Shown here: piece after piece, positions 7,340-16,436 of the stretch
Numbering within the stretch: the first letter of the stretch is position 1
How the letters are laid out: the number at the start of each line of letters is the position of its first letter
DNA from: Pseudomonas sp. GD03919
GTDB lineage: Bacteria; Pseudomonadota; Gammaproteobacteria; Pseudomonadales; Pseudomonadaceae
Length of the DNA: 64,000 nt
Assembly: GCF_029814935.1 (NCBI RefSeq)
Contig: NZ_CP104582.1
Coordinates: forward strand, 186,001-250,000
Direction: 5' to 3'
Made by a program: the position numbers and the translations under genes
The notes under the pieces: generated by a model
What the model was told of the DNA's origin: nothing
The model's database searches: none
The model's input: the letters and a program-made list of their open reading frames with translations, nothing else

Positions 7340-8179
7340 GTGAGTAAACCAACGCTGTTCTTCCTGCAGACTCCGCTGCTGCCTGGCTTCGGCCTGAGCT
7401 TCGGCGTGAGCGTGCTGTACCTGTCGCTGGTGATCCTGCTGCCGCTGTCGGCGCTGCTTTTGTACGTCAGCGACATGACCTGGGCGCAGTACTGGTTCGC
7501 CATCAGCGATCCGCGCGTGGTGCAGACCTACAAGGTGACCATATCGGCCGCGCTCTATTCGACCCTGGCGGTGCTGGTGCTGGGCTTGTTGCTGGCCTGG
7601 ATCATCACTCGCTACGACTTCCCCGGCCGGCGCATCGTCGATGCGCTGGTCGATCTGCCTTTCGCCTTGCCGACTTCTGTGGCGGGCCTGACCCTCGCCG
7701 CACTGCTGGTGCCCAATGGCTGGATCGGCCAGTGGCTGGGCTTCAAGGTGGCCTACGCCTACCCCGGTATCGTGGTGGCGATGGTGTTCACCAGCATTCC
7801 TTTCGTGGTGCGCACGGTGCAGCCGGTGCTGCAGGATCTCGGTTCGGAATACGAAGAGGCCGCGCGCACATTGGGCGCCAGCCGCATGCAGACCTTTCGC
7901 AAGGTGATCCTGCCGACCCTGACCCCGGCGCTGGTCACCGGCGGCTCGCAGGCCTTCGTGCGCAGCCTCGGTGAGTTCGGCGCGGTGATCATGATCGCCG
8001 GCAACATTCCCTACCAGACGGAAGTCAGCTCGTTGATGATCTTCGTCCGTCTGCAGGAGTTCAATTACCCGGCGGCGGCGGCCATCGCTTCGGTGATCCT
8101 GCTCGCGTCGCTGACTCTTCTGTTCCTCCTGCAAGTCGTGCAGGGGCGTCTGTTCGCATGGCAACGGCAAGGTCGATGA
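7340..8179 (+). CDS. cysT: Sulfate ABC transporter permease CysT (CysU)
   Basis: The 279-residue inner-membrane subunit has six predicted helices and pairs with CysW to form the sulfate channel. The ATPase-contact EAA loop is visible as EYEEAARTLGASRMQTFRK, followed by VILPTLTPALVTGGSQAF and the family motif GEFGAVIMIAGNIP. GTG at 7340 is used as start because it gives the expected N-terminus; no ATG upstream in frame is available. The 3' end overlaps the start of cysW. Substrate assignment rests on similarity to CysT and on the sbp neighbour. Confidence 0.93.
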   Translation: MSKPTLFFLQTPLLPGFGLSFGVSVLYLSLVILLPLSALLLYVSDMTWAQYWFAISDPRVVQTYKVTISAALYSTLAVLVLGLLLAWIITRYDFPGRRIVDALVDLPFALPTSVAGLTLAALLVPNGWIGQWLGFKVAYAYPGIVVAMVFTSIPFVVRTVQPVLQDLGSEYEEAARTLGASRMQTFRKVILPTLTPALVTGGSQAFVRSLGEFGAVIMIAGNIPYQTEVSSLMIFVRLQEFNYPAAAAIASVILLASLTLLFLLQVVQGRLFAWQRQGR

Positions 8180-9003
8180 AAAAACCTCAGGATTGGCGCC
8201 AGTGGGCGCTGGTAGTGCTCGGCCTGATGGTCGTCACGTTGATGTTGCTGGTGCCGCTGGCGCTGATCTTCACCAAGGCGCTGGCCGGCGGGCTGGATCT
8301 GCTGTGGAGCAACCTCGGCGAGGACTACATGCTCCACGCCATCGGTCTGACGCTGCTGGTGGCGGCGATCACCGTGCCGCTGAACCTGTGCTTCGGCATC
8401 TGCCTGGCCTGGTGCGTGACCCACTACGATTTCCGTGGGCGCAAGCTGCTGACCACCCTGATCGACATCCCTTACGCGGTGTCGCCGGTGGTGGCCGGTC
8501 TCTGCTACCTGGTGGTCTACGGTCTGGAAAGCTTTATCGGCCGCTGGTTCTACGATCAGGGCCTGCAGCTGATGTTCGCCTGGCCGGGCATCGTCATGGT
8601 CACGGTGTTCGTCACTGCTCCCTACGTGGCACGCATCCTGATTCCGGTGATGCAGGCCCAGGGGCAGGACGAGGAGGCCGCCGCCATGTGCCTGGGGGCC
8701 AGCGGCTGGCAGATTTTCCGGCGTATCAGCCTGCCGAAGATCAAGTGGGCGTTGCTGTATGGTGTGGTGGTGACCAACGCCCGTGCGGTCGGTGAGTTTG
8801 GTGCGGTGTCGGTGGTCTCCGGCACCATCATCAACCAGACCCTGACGTTGCCGCTGCTGGTCGACCAGCTCAACAACGACTACAAGCCGGCAGCGGCCTT
8901 TACCGCCGCCGGGTTGCTGGCGTGCATGGCGCTGCTCACGCTGTTCCTCAAGACCTTCATGGAGTGGCGTCAGCGCCAGCTGATGCAGCGCGCCGAGGCG
9001 TAA
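8158..9003 (+). CDS. cysW: Sulfate ABC transporter permease CysW
   Basis: The 281-residue membrane protein is the second half of the sulfate permease. The EAA loop is QDEEAAAMCLGASGWQIFRR and the conserved segment GEFGAVSVVSGTI follows. The ATG at 8158 has AGGGG about 11 bases upstream. An alternative ATG at 8176 overlaps the cysT stop as ATGA and would remove six residues; either is possible. The next expected gene, the ATPase cysA, is missing: downstream lies a degenerate repeat and then a convergent signalling gene. The transporter must borrow an ATPase encoded elsewhere. Confidence 0.93.
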   Translation: MATARSMKKPQDWRQWALVVLGLMVVTLMLLVPLALIFTKALAGGLDLLWSNLGEDYMLHAIGLTLLVAAITVPLNLCFGICLAWCVTHYDFRGRKLLTTLIDIPYAVSPVVAGLCYLVVYGLESFIGRWFYDQGLQLMFAWPGIVMVTVFVTAPYVARILIPVMQAQGQDEEAAAMCLGASGWQIFRRISLPKIKWALLYGVVVTNARAVGEFGAVSVVSGTIINQTLTLPLLVDQLNNDYKPAAAFTAAGLLACMALLTLFLKTFMEWRQRQLMQRAEA

Positions 9004-9060
9004 GCCGAGCGCAGCCCCGTGTGAGCGTACTGCACGGGTTCACCTGGTGCCGGTAGCCGG

Positions 9061-9171
9061 TGCAAACCGGGCAGATAAGGTCGCCAGGGCGGCCTTGCGC
9101 AGCTCTCGTCCCTTCACTGGTGCTGCGCCGCGGGCGCCGCTTCTGCGCATCGCAGCGTCTGACAGGCATCA
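9061..9171. repeat. Degenerate variable-core element (copy E) after cysW
   Basis: ACCGGGCAGATAAGG and the inner CGGCCTT match the left part of the element at 60611, and CGCAGCGTCTGACAGGCATCA matches its right part with a short deletion. It ends on the stop codon of the convergent PAS-GGDEF-EAL gene. It is a decayed copy, less certain than the others. Confidence 0.45.
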
Positions 9172-11457
9172 GGCCGTGGGCTGGTTTTTTCCGGCCTCGT
9201 CGGGCGAGCTGATGTCGGCGCATATAGCGCCCACTGGTTGTGGCCGACCGAAATGGTAGCCCTGGCCATAGTCGCACCCCAGCCCGCGCAGGAAGTCGGC
9301 CTGCTCGGGTTGCTCGATACCTTCGGCCAGCACCTTGAGGCCCAGGCTCTTGCCCAGCGCGATCACCGCGCGGGCGATGGCGGCGTCCTCGGGATCATCG
9401 GGCAGGCCGCGCACGAAACTCTGATCGAGCTTAAGCTTGTCTACCGGCAGGCGTTTCAACCGCGCCAGCGAGCTATAACCGGTGCCGAAGTCGTCGATGG
9501 CCAGGCGCACGCCCAGTGCACGCAGGCTGGTGAGCAGTTTCAGGGCGGCGTCAGGGTCTTCCATGATCGCGCTCTCGGTCACTTCCAGCTCCAGCTGCTC
9601 GGGTGGCAGGCCGGTGGCAGCCAGCACGCCGGCAACTTTCTGGTCCAGCTCGCCTCGGCTGAACAGGCGGCTGGAGACGTTCACTGCGACGAAGCTGAGC
9701 GTGCTGCCTTCGGCGTTCCAGCGCACCATCTGGCGGCAGGCCTGTTCCAGTACCCAGGTATCGATGGCGCCGATCATGCCGTTGTCTTCGGCAATAGGAA
9801 TGAATTCGCCAGGCGCAATCAGCCCACGTTGCGGGTGCTGCCAGCGCACCAGTGCCTCCATGCCCACCTGGCTACCGTCACCCAGGTCATGCAACGGCTG
9901 GTAGTAAACGCGCAGCTCGTCATTGTCCAGGGCATGGCGCAGGCTGCTGGCCAGCTCCACGCGCTGGCGGGCGTAATCGGTCAGTTCCTGAATATAGAAG
10001 GCGTAGCCTTCGCGGCCGCTGCTCTTGGCCTTGAACAGCGCTGAATCGGCATTGCGCAGGATCTGCTCGACGCTATCCCCATCGTCGGGGAACAGGCTGA
10101 TGCCGATGCTGGCGCCGATGTAGAGTTCATGACCGTCGAGGAGAAAGGGCGCGTCCAGGCTGCGCAGCAGACGCTGCGCCAGTTCGGCAGCCTGGGCGGC
10201 TTCCGTGCAGTTTTCGCTGAGCAGGCCGAATTCGTCACCGCCCAGCCGGGCCAGGGTGCAGCCTGCAGGCAGATCGTCCTGCAGGCGCTCGCCAACGCCC
10301 TTGAGCAGCAGATCGCCGACGTTGTGGCCGAGGCTTTCGTTGATGTGCTTGAAGTGGTCGAGGTCGATCAGCAGTACCGCACCCTGCAGTTCTTCGTTGT
10401 GGCTGCGTTCCAGGGCATGGCTAATGCGCTCGGTGAACAGCAGACGGTTGGGCAGGTTGCTCAGCGGGTCATGGTGGGCCAGGTAGTCCAGCTCGCGCTG
10501 CGAACGCTTGAGCGCGGTGATGTCGGAGAACACCGCCACGTAATGGCTGATGTTGCCCTGTTCGTCATGGATCATGCGGATGCATTGCCACTGCGGGTAG
10601 ATTTCGCCGCTCTTGCGTCGGTTCCACACTTCGCCACTCCAGGCGCCGCGGCTCTCCAGGGCATGCCACAGACTGTGGTAGAAGGCCGCGTCGTGACGCC
10701 CGGATTTGAGCATGGTGGGGCGCTGGCCGAGAATTTCCTCGCTGTTGTAGCCGGTGATGCGGCTGAAGGCCGGGTTGACGTGAACGATGCGCTGCTCGGC
10801 ATCGGTGACCAGAACGCCTTCCTGAGTGGCATCGAAGACGGCTGCGGCTTGGCGCAGGCTGTCATCGAGGGCGCGTTGCCGGGTGATGTCACTGGCTATG
10901 CCAATGAAGCGCTGCGGTTGGCCGTTTTCGTCGCGCAGCAGGCGGCCGCGCGAGTGAATCCAGCGATAACTGCCATCGGCGTGGCGCATGCGGTAGGTGT
11001 TCTGGTAATCGCCATGTTGCAGGTTGACTTCGAGTTGCTGCAACACTTGCTGGCGATCATCGGGGTGCAGGTAGGTGGCCCATTGCTCGCGGGTATCGCC
11101 GAGCGCGGCTTTGTCGAGGCCGAGCAATGCGCTGTAACTGTCCGAGTAGAAAACGCGCTGGGTGGCTATGTCCAGGTCCCACAGGCCGTCACGGGTTGCG
11201 TCCAGTGCCAGGCGCAGGCGCTCTTCGCTGGCGGCCAGCGTCTGCTGGGCGCGGCGATAGTGCACGGCGTGCCGCTGCAGGATGGCATAGAGCAGGATGG
11301 CGCTGAGGCATACGAAGAACAGGCCCTTGAACGACTGCAGGGATTTGTATTGGGCGGGGGCGAGCAGGTCGAGCAGGTGGTCGCTGAGCAGCACCCAGAG
11401 CAAGGCAGCCAGCAGGTAGGCCAGGGTCAGGCGCAGGGCGGTTCGGTCGATGTGCAT
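9169..11457 (-). CDS. Membrane PAS-PAS-GGDEF-EAL protein (c-di-GMP turnover)
   Basis: The protein is 762 residues from the ATG at 11457 (MHIDRTALRL); an in-frame ATG at 11520 is possible but adds an unlikely leader. Two membrane helices lie near residues 7-29 and 44-62. Two PAS domains follow, starting around LRLALDATRDGLWDLD and AAVFDATQEGVLVTD. The cyclase domain keeps an intact GGDEF (LARLGGDEFGLL, about residue 410) but lacks an RxxD inhibitory site. The phosphodiesterase domain keeps EAL (GMEALVRWQHP, about 534) and DDFGTGYSSL. Both activities are possible. It resembles PA0285 of P. aeruginosa, which also sits beside desA. Confidence 0.88.
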   Translation of the reverse strand: MHIDRTALRLTLAYLLAALLWVLLSDHLLDLLAPAQYKSLQSFKGLFFVCLSAILLYAILQRHAVHYRRAQQTLAASEERLRLALDATRDGLWDLDIATQRVFYSDSYSALLGLDKAALGDTREQWATYLHPDDRQQVLQQLEVNLQHGDYQNTYRMRHADGSYRWIHSRGRLLRDENGQPQRFIGIASDITRQRALDDSLRQAAAVFDATQEGVLVTDAEQRIVHVNPAFSRITGYNSEEILGQRPTMLKSGRHDAAFYHSLWHALESRGAWSGEVWNRRKSGEIYPQWQCIRMIHDEQGNISHYVAVFSDITALKRSQRELDYLAHHDPLSNLPNRLLFTERISHALERSHNEELQGAVLLIDLDHFKHINESLGHNVGDLLLKGVGERLQDDLPAGCTLARLGGDEFGLLSENCTEAAQAAELAQRLLRSLDAPFLLDGHELYIGASIGISLFPDDGDSVEQILRNADSALFKAKSSGREGYAFYIQELTDYARQRVELASSLRHALDNDELRVYYQPLHDLGDGSQVGMEALVRWQHPQRGLIAPGEFIPIAEDNGMIGAIDTWVLEQACRQMVRWNAEGSTLSFVAVNVSSRLFSRGELDQKVAGVLAATGLPPEQLELEVTESAIMEDPDAALKLLTSLRALGVRLAIDDFGTGYSSLARLKRLPVDKLKLDQSFVRGLPDDPEDAAIARAVIALGKSLGLKVLAEGIEQPEQADFLRGLGCDYGQGYHFGRPQPVGAICADISSPDEAGKNQPTA

Positions 11458-11627
11458 GGCGAGCAATGTCGTTCCTGAATTGTGGGCTGGCCGTGGTGGT
11501 AGCAGACCAGGCCGAAACATTCTTATCTAAAAGACCAACTGGTTTTCTGACATGGCTCGGGGATAATGCAATAAGTTTCGTCCTTGTAGGACAAACTGCT
11601 TACACCTATCAAGAGGCAACGGCACTC

Positions 11628-12818
11628 ATGTGGTACAACGGTTTACTCGACCTGTCGGTCTGGCAATTGGTGGCAGTCACTCTGCTAATGACGCATGTCA
11701 CCATCGTCAGCGTCACCGTCTACCTGCACCGCTACTCCGCGCACCGTGCGCTGGAGCTGCATCCTGCACTCAAGCATTTCTTCCGCTTCTGGCTGTGGCT
11801 GACCACCGGCCAGAACACCCGTGAGTGGACGGCCATCCACCGCAAACATCACGCCAAGTGCGAAACCGTCGATGACCCGCACAGCCCGGTCATCAAGGGG
11901 TTGGGCACTGTGCTGCGCAAGGGCGCGGAACTCTATCAGGAAGAGGCCAAGAACCAGGAAACCCTGCGTATCTATGGCAAGAACTGCCCGGACGACTGGG
12001 TCGAACGCAATGTCTACAGCCGTTTCCCCATCGGTGGTGTGACGCTGATGGCGGTGATCGACCTGTTGCTGTTCGGTGTGGCTGGCATCACCGTCTGGGC
12101 GATCCAGATGATGTGGATTCCGGTGTGGGCCGCAGGCGTGATCAACGGTCTTGGCCATGCTGTCGGCTACCGCAACTTCGAATGCCGCGACGCCGCCACC
12201 AATCTGGTGCCCTGGGGCATCCTGATCGGCGGTGAAGAACTGCACAACAACCACCACACCTACCCCAACAGCGCCAAGCTGTCGGTGAAGAAGTGGGAGT
12301 TCGACATGGGCTGGGCCTGGATCAAGCTGTTCAGCTTCCTCGGCCTGGCTCAGGTGCAGCGTGTAGCGCCCATCGCCCATCGCGTCGAAGGCAAGCGCAA
12401 TCTGGACATGGACACCGCCATGGCCATCCTCAACAACCGCTTTCAGATCATGGCGCAGTACCGCAAGCTGGTGATCGCGCCGCTGGTCAAGCAGGAAATG
12501 GCCAAGGCGGACGAGTCCGTGCGTCACCTGTTCCGTCGCGCCAAGCGCCTGCTCTCGCGTGAGCCGAGCCTGCTGGATGAACAGCACCACGCGCGTATCG
12601 CCGATATGCTGGCGCAAAGCCAGGCACTCAAGGTGATCTACGAGAAACGTCTGGCGCTGCAGCAGATCTGGGTCAAGACCAGCAGCAATGGTCATGACAT
12701 GCTCGAAGCCATGAAGCAGTGGGTGCATGAGGCCGAGGCCAGCGGCATCCAGTCGCTGCGTGATTTTGCCGAGCAGCTCAAGACCTACTCGCTACGCCCC
12801 TCCGCCGCGACAGCCTGA
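11628..12818 (+). CDS. desA: Acyl-phospholipid delta-9 desaturase DesA
   Basis: This 396-residue membrane di-iron enzyme introduces a cis double bond into acyl chains of membrane phospholipids under oxygen. The three histidine boxes are HRYSAH, HRKHH and HNNHH, with hydrophobic helices around them. The ATG at 11628 gives MWYNGLLDLSVWQLVAVT, the usual DesA start; AAGAGG lies about 11 bases upstream. A longer frame reaches back to 11466 but overlaps the divergent gene and is not needed. The gene is followed by a strong terminator. Length and the NTREWTAIHRKHH block match Pseudomonas DesA closely. Confidence 0.93.
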   Translation: MWYNGLLDLSVWQLVAVTLLMTHVTIVSVTVYLHRYSAHRALELHPALKHFFRFWLWLTTGQNTREWTAIHRKHHAKCETVDDPHSPVIKGLGTVLRKGAELYQEEAKNQETLRIYGKNCPDDWVERNVYSRFPIGGVTLMAVIDLLLFGVAGITVWAIQMMWIPVWAAGVINGLGHAVGYRNFECRDAATNLVPWGILIGGEELHNNHHTYPNSAKLSVKKWEFDMGWAWIKLFSFLGLAQVQRVAPIAHRVEGKRNLDMDTAMAILNNRFQIMAQYRKLVIAPLVKQEMAKADESVRHLFRRAKRLLSREPSLLDEQHHARIADMLAQSQALKVIYEKRLALQQIWVKTSSNGHDMLEAMKQWVHEAEASGIQSLRDFAEQLKTYSLRPSAATA

Positions 12819-12837
12819 TCTCCGTTCGCTCTCATCG

Positions 12838-12863
12838 AAGGCCCGCCGAACTGGCGGGCCTTT
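12838..12863 (+). terminator. Terminator of desA
   Basis: AAGGCCCGCC pairs with GGCGGGCCTT around GAACT and is followed by a short T-rich run. Confidence 0.8.
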
Positions 12864-12917
12864 GTGTTTGTCCAAGCGCTCGCACTAGGCTCATTTTCAT
12901 GAAAGGCGAGGGACGGG

Positions 12918-13901
12918 ATGGCCGCTGTAATGGATGATCAAGGCAAGGCTGTTTCCGAGTTGGAGGCGCTGACCCTGGCCCTGCTGCACAGTCGGGCCGA
13001 AGTGGAGCGCCTGGGCGAGCGTGAGCAACTGTTCAGCAGCCTGCTTGGCAGCGTCAATGCGGTGCTCTGGGCCTTCGACTGGCACGAGCAGCGCATGATC
13101 TATGTCAGCCCGGCCTACGAACGCATCTTCGGTCGCTCCGCGGCCTTGCTGCTGGCCGATTATGGCGAGTGGCGCAACAGCATCTACCCCGATGACCTCG
13201 ACTATGCCGCTGAAAGCATGGCCAAGGTGCTGGAAACCGGCGCCGTGGAGTCTCGCGAGTACCGCATCATTCGTGCCGATGGTCAGCTGCGCTGGCTTAG
13301 CGACAAGTGCTTCGTCAGCCCGTTGCCTGGTGTGGACAAGGGCAGCGTGATCGTCGGCATCGCTGAAGACATCACCGAGAAGAAGCGTTTGGAAGGTGAG
13401 CTGCATCGCCTGGCCACCACCGATGTGCTGACTCAGAGCAGCAATCGCCGGCATTTCTTCGAATGTGCCCGCCGCGAGTTCGAGCATGCGCGCAAGTTCG
13501 GCAGCCCGCTGACCTTCCTGCTGCTTGATCTCGATGATTTCAAGAAGATCAACGACCAGTATGGGCATCAGACTGGCGACGAAGTGCTGCGTCGGCTGGC
13601 TCAATGCGGCAGCAATGCCCTGCGGCGCGGTGATCTGTTCGGACGTATCGGTGGTGAAGAGTTCGCTGCCTTGTTCCCAGGGTGCGAGCAGGACGTGGCC
13701 CTGCAGGTGGCGGAAAGACTGCAGCGAGAGGTGCAACGCCTCAGTTTTCAGCATGAAGGTAGCAGTTTCGGCATCACCGTCAGCCAGGGGCTGACCAGTC
13801 TCCTGGCAACCGATGTCAGCCTCGATGCCCTGTATGCGCGGGCTGGCGCGGCGATGTATCTGGCCAAACGGCAAGGCAAGAATCAGATCGTACTGGGGTG
13901 A
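12918..13901 (+). CDS. PAS-GGDEF diguanylate cyclase
   Basis: The 327-residue cytoplasmic protein should make c-di-GMP from GTP. A short coiled region (residues 15-40) precedes a PAS domain (about 40-160) with NAVLWAFDWHEQRMIYVSPA. The GGDEF domain follows; its active site reads GRIGGEEFAALFPG near residue 244, and an inhibitory RxxD site (RRGD) sits five residues upstream, so product inhibition is expected. KRQGKNQIVLG ends the fold. There is no membrane segment. Gene order after desA matches the small PAS-GGDEF gene PA0290 of P. aeruginosa, from memory. The ATG has GGGACGGG upstream. Confidence 0.88.
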   Translation: MAAVMDDQGKAVSELEALTLALLHSRAEVERLGEREQLFSSLLGSVNAVLWAFDWHEQRMIYVSPAYERIFGRSAALLLADYGEWRNSIYPDDLDYAAESMAKVLETGAVESREYRIIRADGQLRWLSDKCFVSPLPGVDKGSVIVGIAEDITEKKRLEGELHRLATTDVLTQSSNRRHFFECARREFEHARKFGSPLTFLLLDLDDFKKINDQYGHQTGDEVLRRLAQCGSNALRRGDLFGRIGGEEFAALFPGCEQDVALQVAERLQREVQRLSFQHEGSSFGITVSQGLTSLLATDVSLDALYARAGAAMYLAKRQGKNQIVLG

Positions 13902-14328
13902 TGCCTGGCGATTTTCCGCCTGAGAGCTGCTTCTCATCAGCGGAAAATTGCCTATGTCCAGTTGTCATTGACTGGTCACTCGTCTGCAGAAAAACTGTAA
14001 CCTACTGTTCTAGACGCCTCGCGCGCTTGCGTGAAGGAGCTGGCGCGCTATCTGCATAGGCCCAGCCAGATGCCGGCAGGATGTCGGCGCAAAACAACAA
14101 CGACGAGAGAGTATCCACCCATGCATAACTCTGCCCGCTCTATTTCGGTCGCCCCGCTGCGTTCGCCGTTGTTCCGTTCTTCCTGAGTTTTTACGCACTT
14201 CATCCGAGCCCGGCTTTAGCCGTGTCCTGGCTCGCGATGGCGTATGCCCCATTCGCCCCGGCCTGCCTCTTCGTGCCGAAGTCTGCGCCGGGCGATGCGT
14301 CACCTTAAACACACTGGAGAGAAACATA
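13902..14328 (+). promoter_or_regulatory. Leader region of the porin gene
   Basis: The 427 bases contain no full-length gene. A hairpin-like pair GCGGAAAATTGCC / GGCGATTTTCCGC occurs at about 13908-13952. A 21-codon frame sits at 14121-14186. The last 20 bases hold the GGAGAGAAACATA ribosome site of the porin. A long untranslated leader is common for regulated porins. Confidence 0.5.
14121..14186 (+). CDS. Possible 21-residue leader peptide upstream of the porin
   Basis: The frame has ATG, GAGAGA about nine bases upstream and a TGA stop, and encodes MHNSARSISVAPLRSPLFRS plus one Ser. It is rich in Ser and Arg. I do not recognise a family. It could be a translated leader controlling the porin or a chance frame; only its position and ribosome site argue for it. 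Confidence 0.25.
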   Translation: MHNSARSISVAPLRSPLFRSS

Positions 14329-15654
14329 ATGAGAAAGACCTCCCTGGCGCTGGCCGTAGCCGCCAGCACCCTGGGCCTGAGCCAAGTTGCTTTCGCTGAC
14401 TTCATCGGTGACAGCAAGGCCAGCCTGTCCATGCGCAATTTCTACTTCGACCAGAACACCGTTAACACCCTCAACAACAATGGTGAGGCCAGCGAATGGG
14501 GCCAGGGTTTTATTCTCAATTATCAGTCCGGTTTTACCGAAGGTACTGTTGGTTTCGGCGTCGATGCAGTAGGCATGCTGGGCGTTCGTCTGGATGGTGG
14601 TGGTCGCGCCGGTAAGGCTGATCGTGATCGTACTCCGGGGCAGCTGTTCCCGCTGGAAAGTGATGGCAGCGCCGTGGATGACTTCAGCAAAGGCGGTCTG
14701 ACCGGTAAGGTTCGTTTCTCCAAGACCGAGGCTCGCATCGGTACCCTGATGCCGAAACTGCCGATCCTCACCTCCAACGACGGTCGCCTGCTGCCGCAGA
14801 TGTTCGAAGGCGGCATGATCACCTCCAACGAAATCGACAACCTGACGCTGACCGCTGGCCAGATCGAGCATGCCGTTGGCCGTGCTTCCAGCAACAGCAC
14901 GGGCCTGTCGGTGCTTGGCGGTACTCAAGAGAGCAACAAGTTCTACTTTGCAGGCGGTGACTGGAAGATCAACAGCGATCTGACTGCGCAGTACTACTAC
15001 GCCAATCTGGAAGACTACTACAAGCAGCACTTTGCCGGCCTGGGTCATAACCTGGCGCTGGGCGAAGGTAGCCTGAAGACCGACCTGCGTTATTTCCGTA
15101 CCACTTCCGACGGCAAGAACGGCAAGGAAGCGGGTTATGGGGTCGGCGGCTACACCAAGAATAATGATGGCAAGATCGACAACAACACCTGGAGCGCTGC
15201 CTTCACTTATAGCCTGGGTGGCCATGCTGTAATGCTCGGCTATCAGCGTGTTTCGGAGAACAGCAACTTTGTTCAGTTGAACCAAGGCAACCTTGTTAAC
15301 GAAGGTGCTGGTGGTGCAAGCGCGTATCTGCTGACCGACCGTCTGGTCAGCAATTTCACCCGCGCCGGTGAGCGTACTACCTTCGGCCAATACAGCTATG
15401 ACTTCGCGACTCTCGGCGTTCCGGGTCTGAAAGCTTCGGTTGCTTACCTGAAGGGCACCAACGTCAAGGTTCGCGGTGGCAATGATGCCAAAGAGTGGGA
15501 GCGTGACATTGCTCTGGACTATGCGTTCCAGGATGGCGCTCTCAAAGGTCTGGGCCTTGGCTGGCGCTACGGTGTTCTGCGCGGTAACGCTCCTGGTCAG
15601 GCCGATACCGACCAAAACCGTCTGTTCGTCAGCTACACCCTGCCGCTGATGTAA
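14329..15654 (+). CDS. OprD-family outer-membrane porin (OprE-like)
   Basis: The 441-residue precursor has a signal peptide ending SQVAFA at residue 23. The mature part is an 18-strand OprD-type barrel: FIGDSKASLSMRNFYFD at the start, EWGQGFILNYQSG, a GVGGYTKNN loop, and the terminal VSYTLPLM signature for BAM recognition. It allows diffusion of small solutes across the outer membrane. Segments such as MPKLPILTSNDGRLLPQMFE and ATLGVPGLKASVAYLKG are most like OprE/OprD3. Its place after desA and a PAS-GGDEF gene matches oprE (PA0291), from memory. GGAGAGAAACATA precedes the ATG. The substrate cannot be assigned. Confidence 0.85.
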   Translation: MRKTSLALAVAASTLGLSQVAFADFIGDSKASLSMRNFYFDQNTVNTLNNNGEASEWGQGFILNYQSGFTEGTVGFGVDAVGMLGVRLDGGGRAGKADRDRTPGQLFPLESDGSAVDDFSKGGLTGKVRFSKTEARIGTLMPKLPILTSNDGRLLPQMFEGGMITSNEIDNLTLTAGQIEHAVGRASSNSTGLSVLGGTQESNKFYFAGGDWKINSDLTAQYYYANLEDYYKQHFAGLGHNLALGEGSLKTDLRYFRTTSDGKNGKEAGYGVGGYTKNNDGKIDNNTWSAAFTYSLGGHAVMLGYQRVSENSNFVQLNQGNLVNEGAGGASAYLLTDRLVSNFTRAGERTTFGQYSYDFATLGVPGLKASVAYLKGTNVKVRGGNDAKEWERDIALDYAFQDGALKGLGLGWRYGVLRGNAPGQADTDQNRLFVSYTLPLM

Positions 15655-15710
15655 GGCGAGAGGTTTTCGGGAGGTTTGCTAAGGCCTGATGTCCCGAAAG
15701 CTGAATGAAA

Positions 15711-15743
15711 AATGCCCGCTCCCTTTGGAGGCGGGCATTTTTT
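15711..15743 (+). terminator. Terminator of the porin gene
   Basis: AATGCCCGCTCC pairs with GGAGGCGGGCATT, followed by T6. It may also serve the convergent DUF2388 gene. Confidence 0.85.
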
Positions 15744-15762
15744 ATGGGCGACTGGTGACGGC

Positions 15763-16092
15763 TCAGCGTGGGTTGTCAGCTGGCGCTGCCGAGGTGGCAA
15801 GAATGGCGCTGGCCAGTGCCATATCATCGGCGTCCTGCAAGTGCGGATTGTCGCTGCGCAGCTGCTGCATTGCCGCTTCCAGATGCGGGCCGCGTATTTC
15901 GCCATTGCTGGCAACGAAGCTGCTGGCGTCTTCTTCGGCCGCTGCAACCAGCTTGCGATCCTTGAAGGTCAGGTAGGTCGAGGCCGTGGTGGAGCCGGAG
16001 GACAGAATGTCGCGCAGCAGGCCATCGGCGGCGGCGGTCTGGGCAAACAGGCAGGCACTGAAGGCCAGTGCAGCATGACGCGTTACACGCAT
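15763..16092 (-). CDS. DUF2388 periplasmic protein
   Basis: The 109-residue precursor has a signal peptide of about 22 residues ending TAAADG. The mature region carries the DUF2388 pattern: TYLTFKDRKLVAAAEEDASS, then FVASNGEIRGPHLEAAMQQL. The family is almost confined to pseudomonads, often in tandem copies, and has no known function. GGAGTTCCATC precedes the ATG. It is convergent with the porin and probably monocistronic. Confidence 0.8.
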   Translation of the reverse strand: MRVTRHAALAFSACLFAQTAAADGLLRDILSSGSTTASTYLTFKDRKLVAAAEEDASSFVASNGEIRGPHLEAAMQQLRSDNPHLQDADDMALASAILATSAAPADNPR

Positions 16093-16190
16093 GATGGAAC
16101 TCCTTGTGGGGTGGCTCTCATCCTATGAGTGGTGCAGGCCAGCGATGGTTCCTCGCAGGCGATGGCCGGTTGCCCGTATCGGTGGTCTAT

Positions 16191-16436
16191 CTAGCGGACA
16201 GTCCGGCGCTGGTGTCGCCGCCATAGCAATGCCGACAGTATCGCCAGCATGCCAAACAGCATGAGTTGCCAGGCCCAGTGCAACTCGGGAAGCAGGAAAA
16301 CCACTGCTCCGACAGCGACAGCCATGAGGCCGACCCAGAGCAGGTAGCCGCCGGCACCAAACACTTCGAAAATCAGCAGCAGGGTAGCCAAGGCCAGCCA
16401 GTGCCCGAACGACAGGTTATGCAGATAGGTGATCAT
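16191..16436 (-). CDS. Short NfeD-like membrane protein
   Basis: The 81-residue protein has two or three hydrophobic helices (LALATLLLIFEVFGAGGYLL, VGLMAVAVGAVVFLLP, WQLMLFGMLAILSALLW) and ends RRHQRRTVR. This is the membrane half of NfeD proteins, which normally continue into a soluble OB-fold of about 60 residues. The OB part is missing, and so is the stomatin-like partner gene usually beside it. It may be a natural short form or a truncated copy. Confidence 0.6.
   Translation of the reverse strand: MITYLHNLSFGHWLALATLLLIFEVFGAGGYLLWVGLMAVAVGAVVFLLPELHWAWQLMLFGMLAILSALLWRRHQRRTVR

Noticed and set aside
6185..8170. 661-codon open frame antisense to sbp and cysT
   Set aside because: It spans two genes and the gap between them on the other strand, with low-complexity composition; a by-product of high GC.
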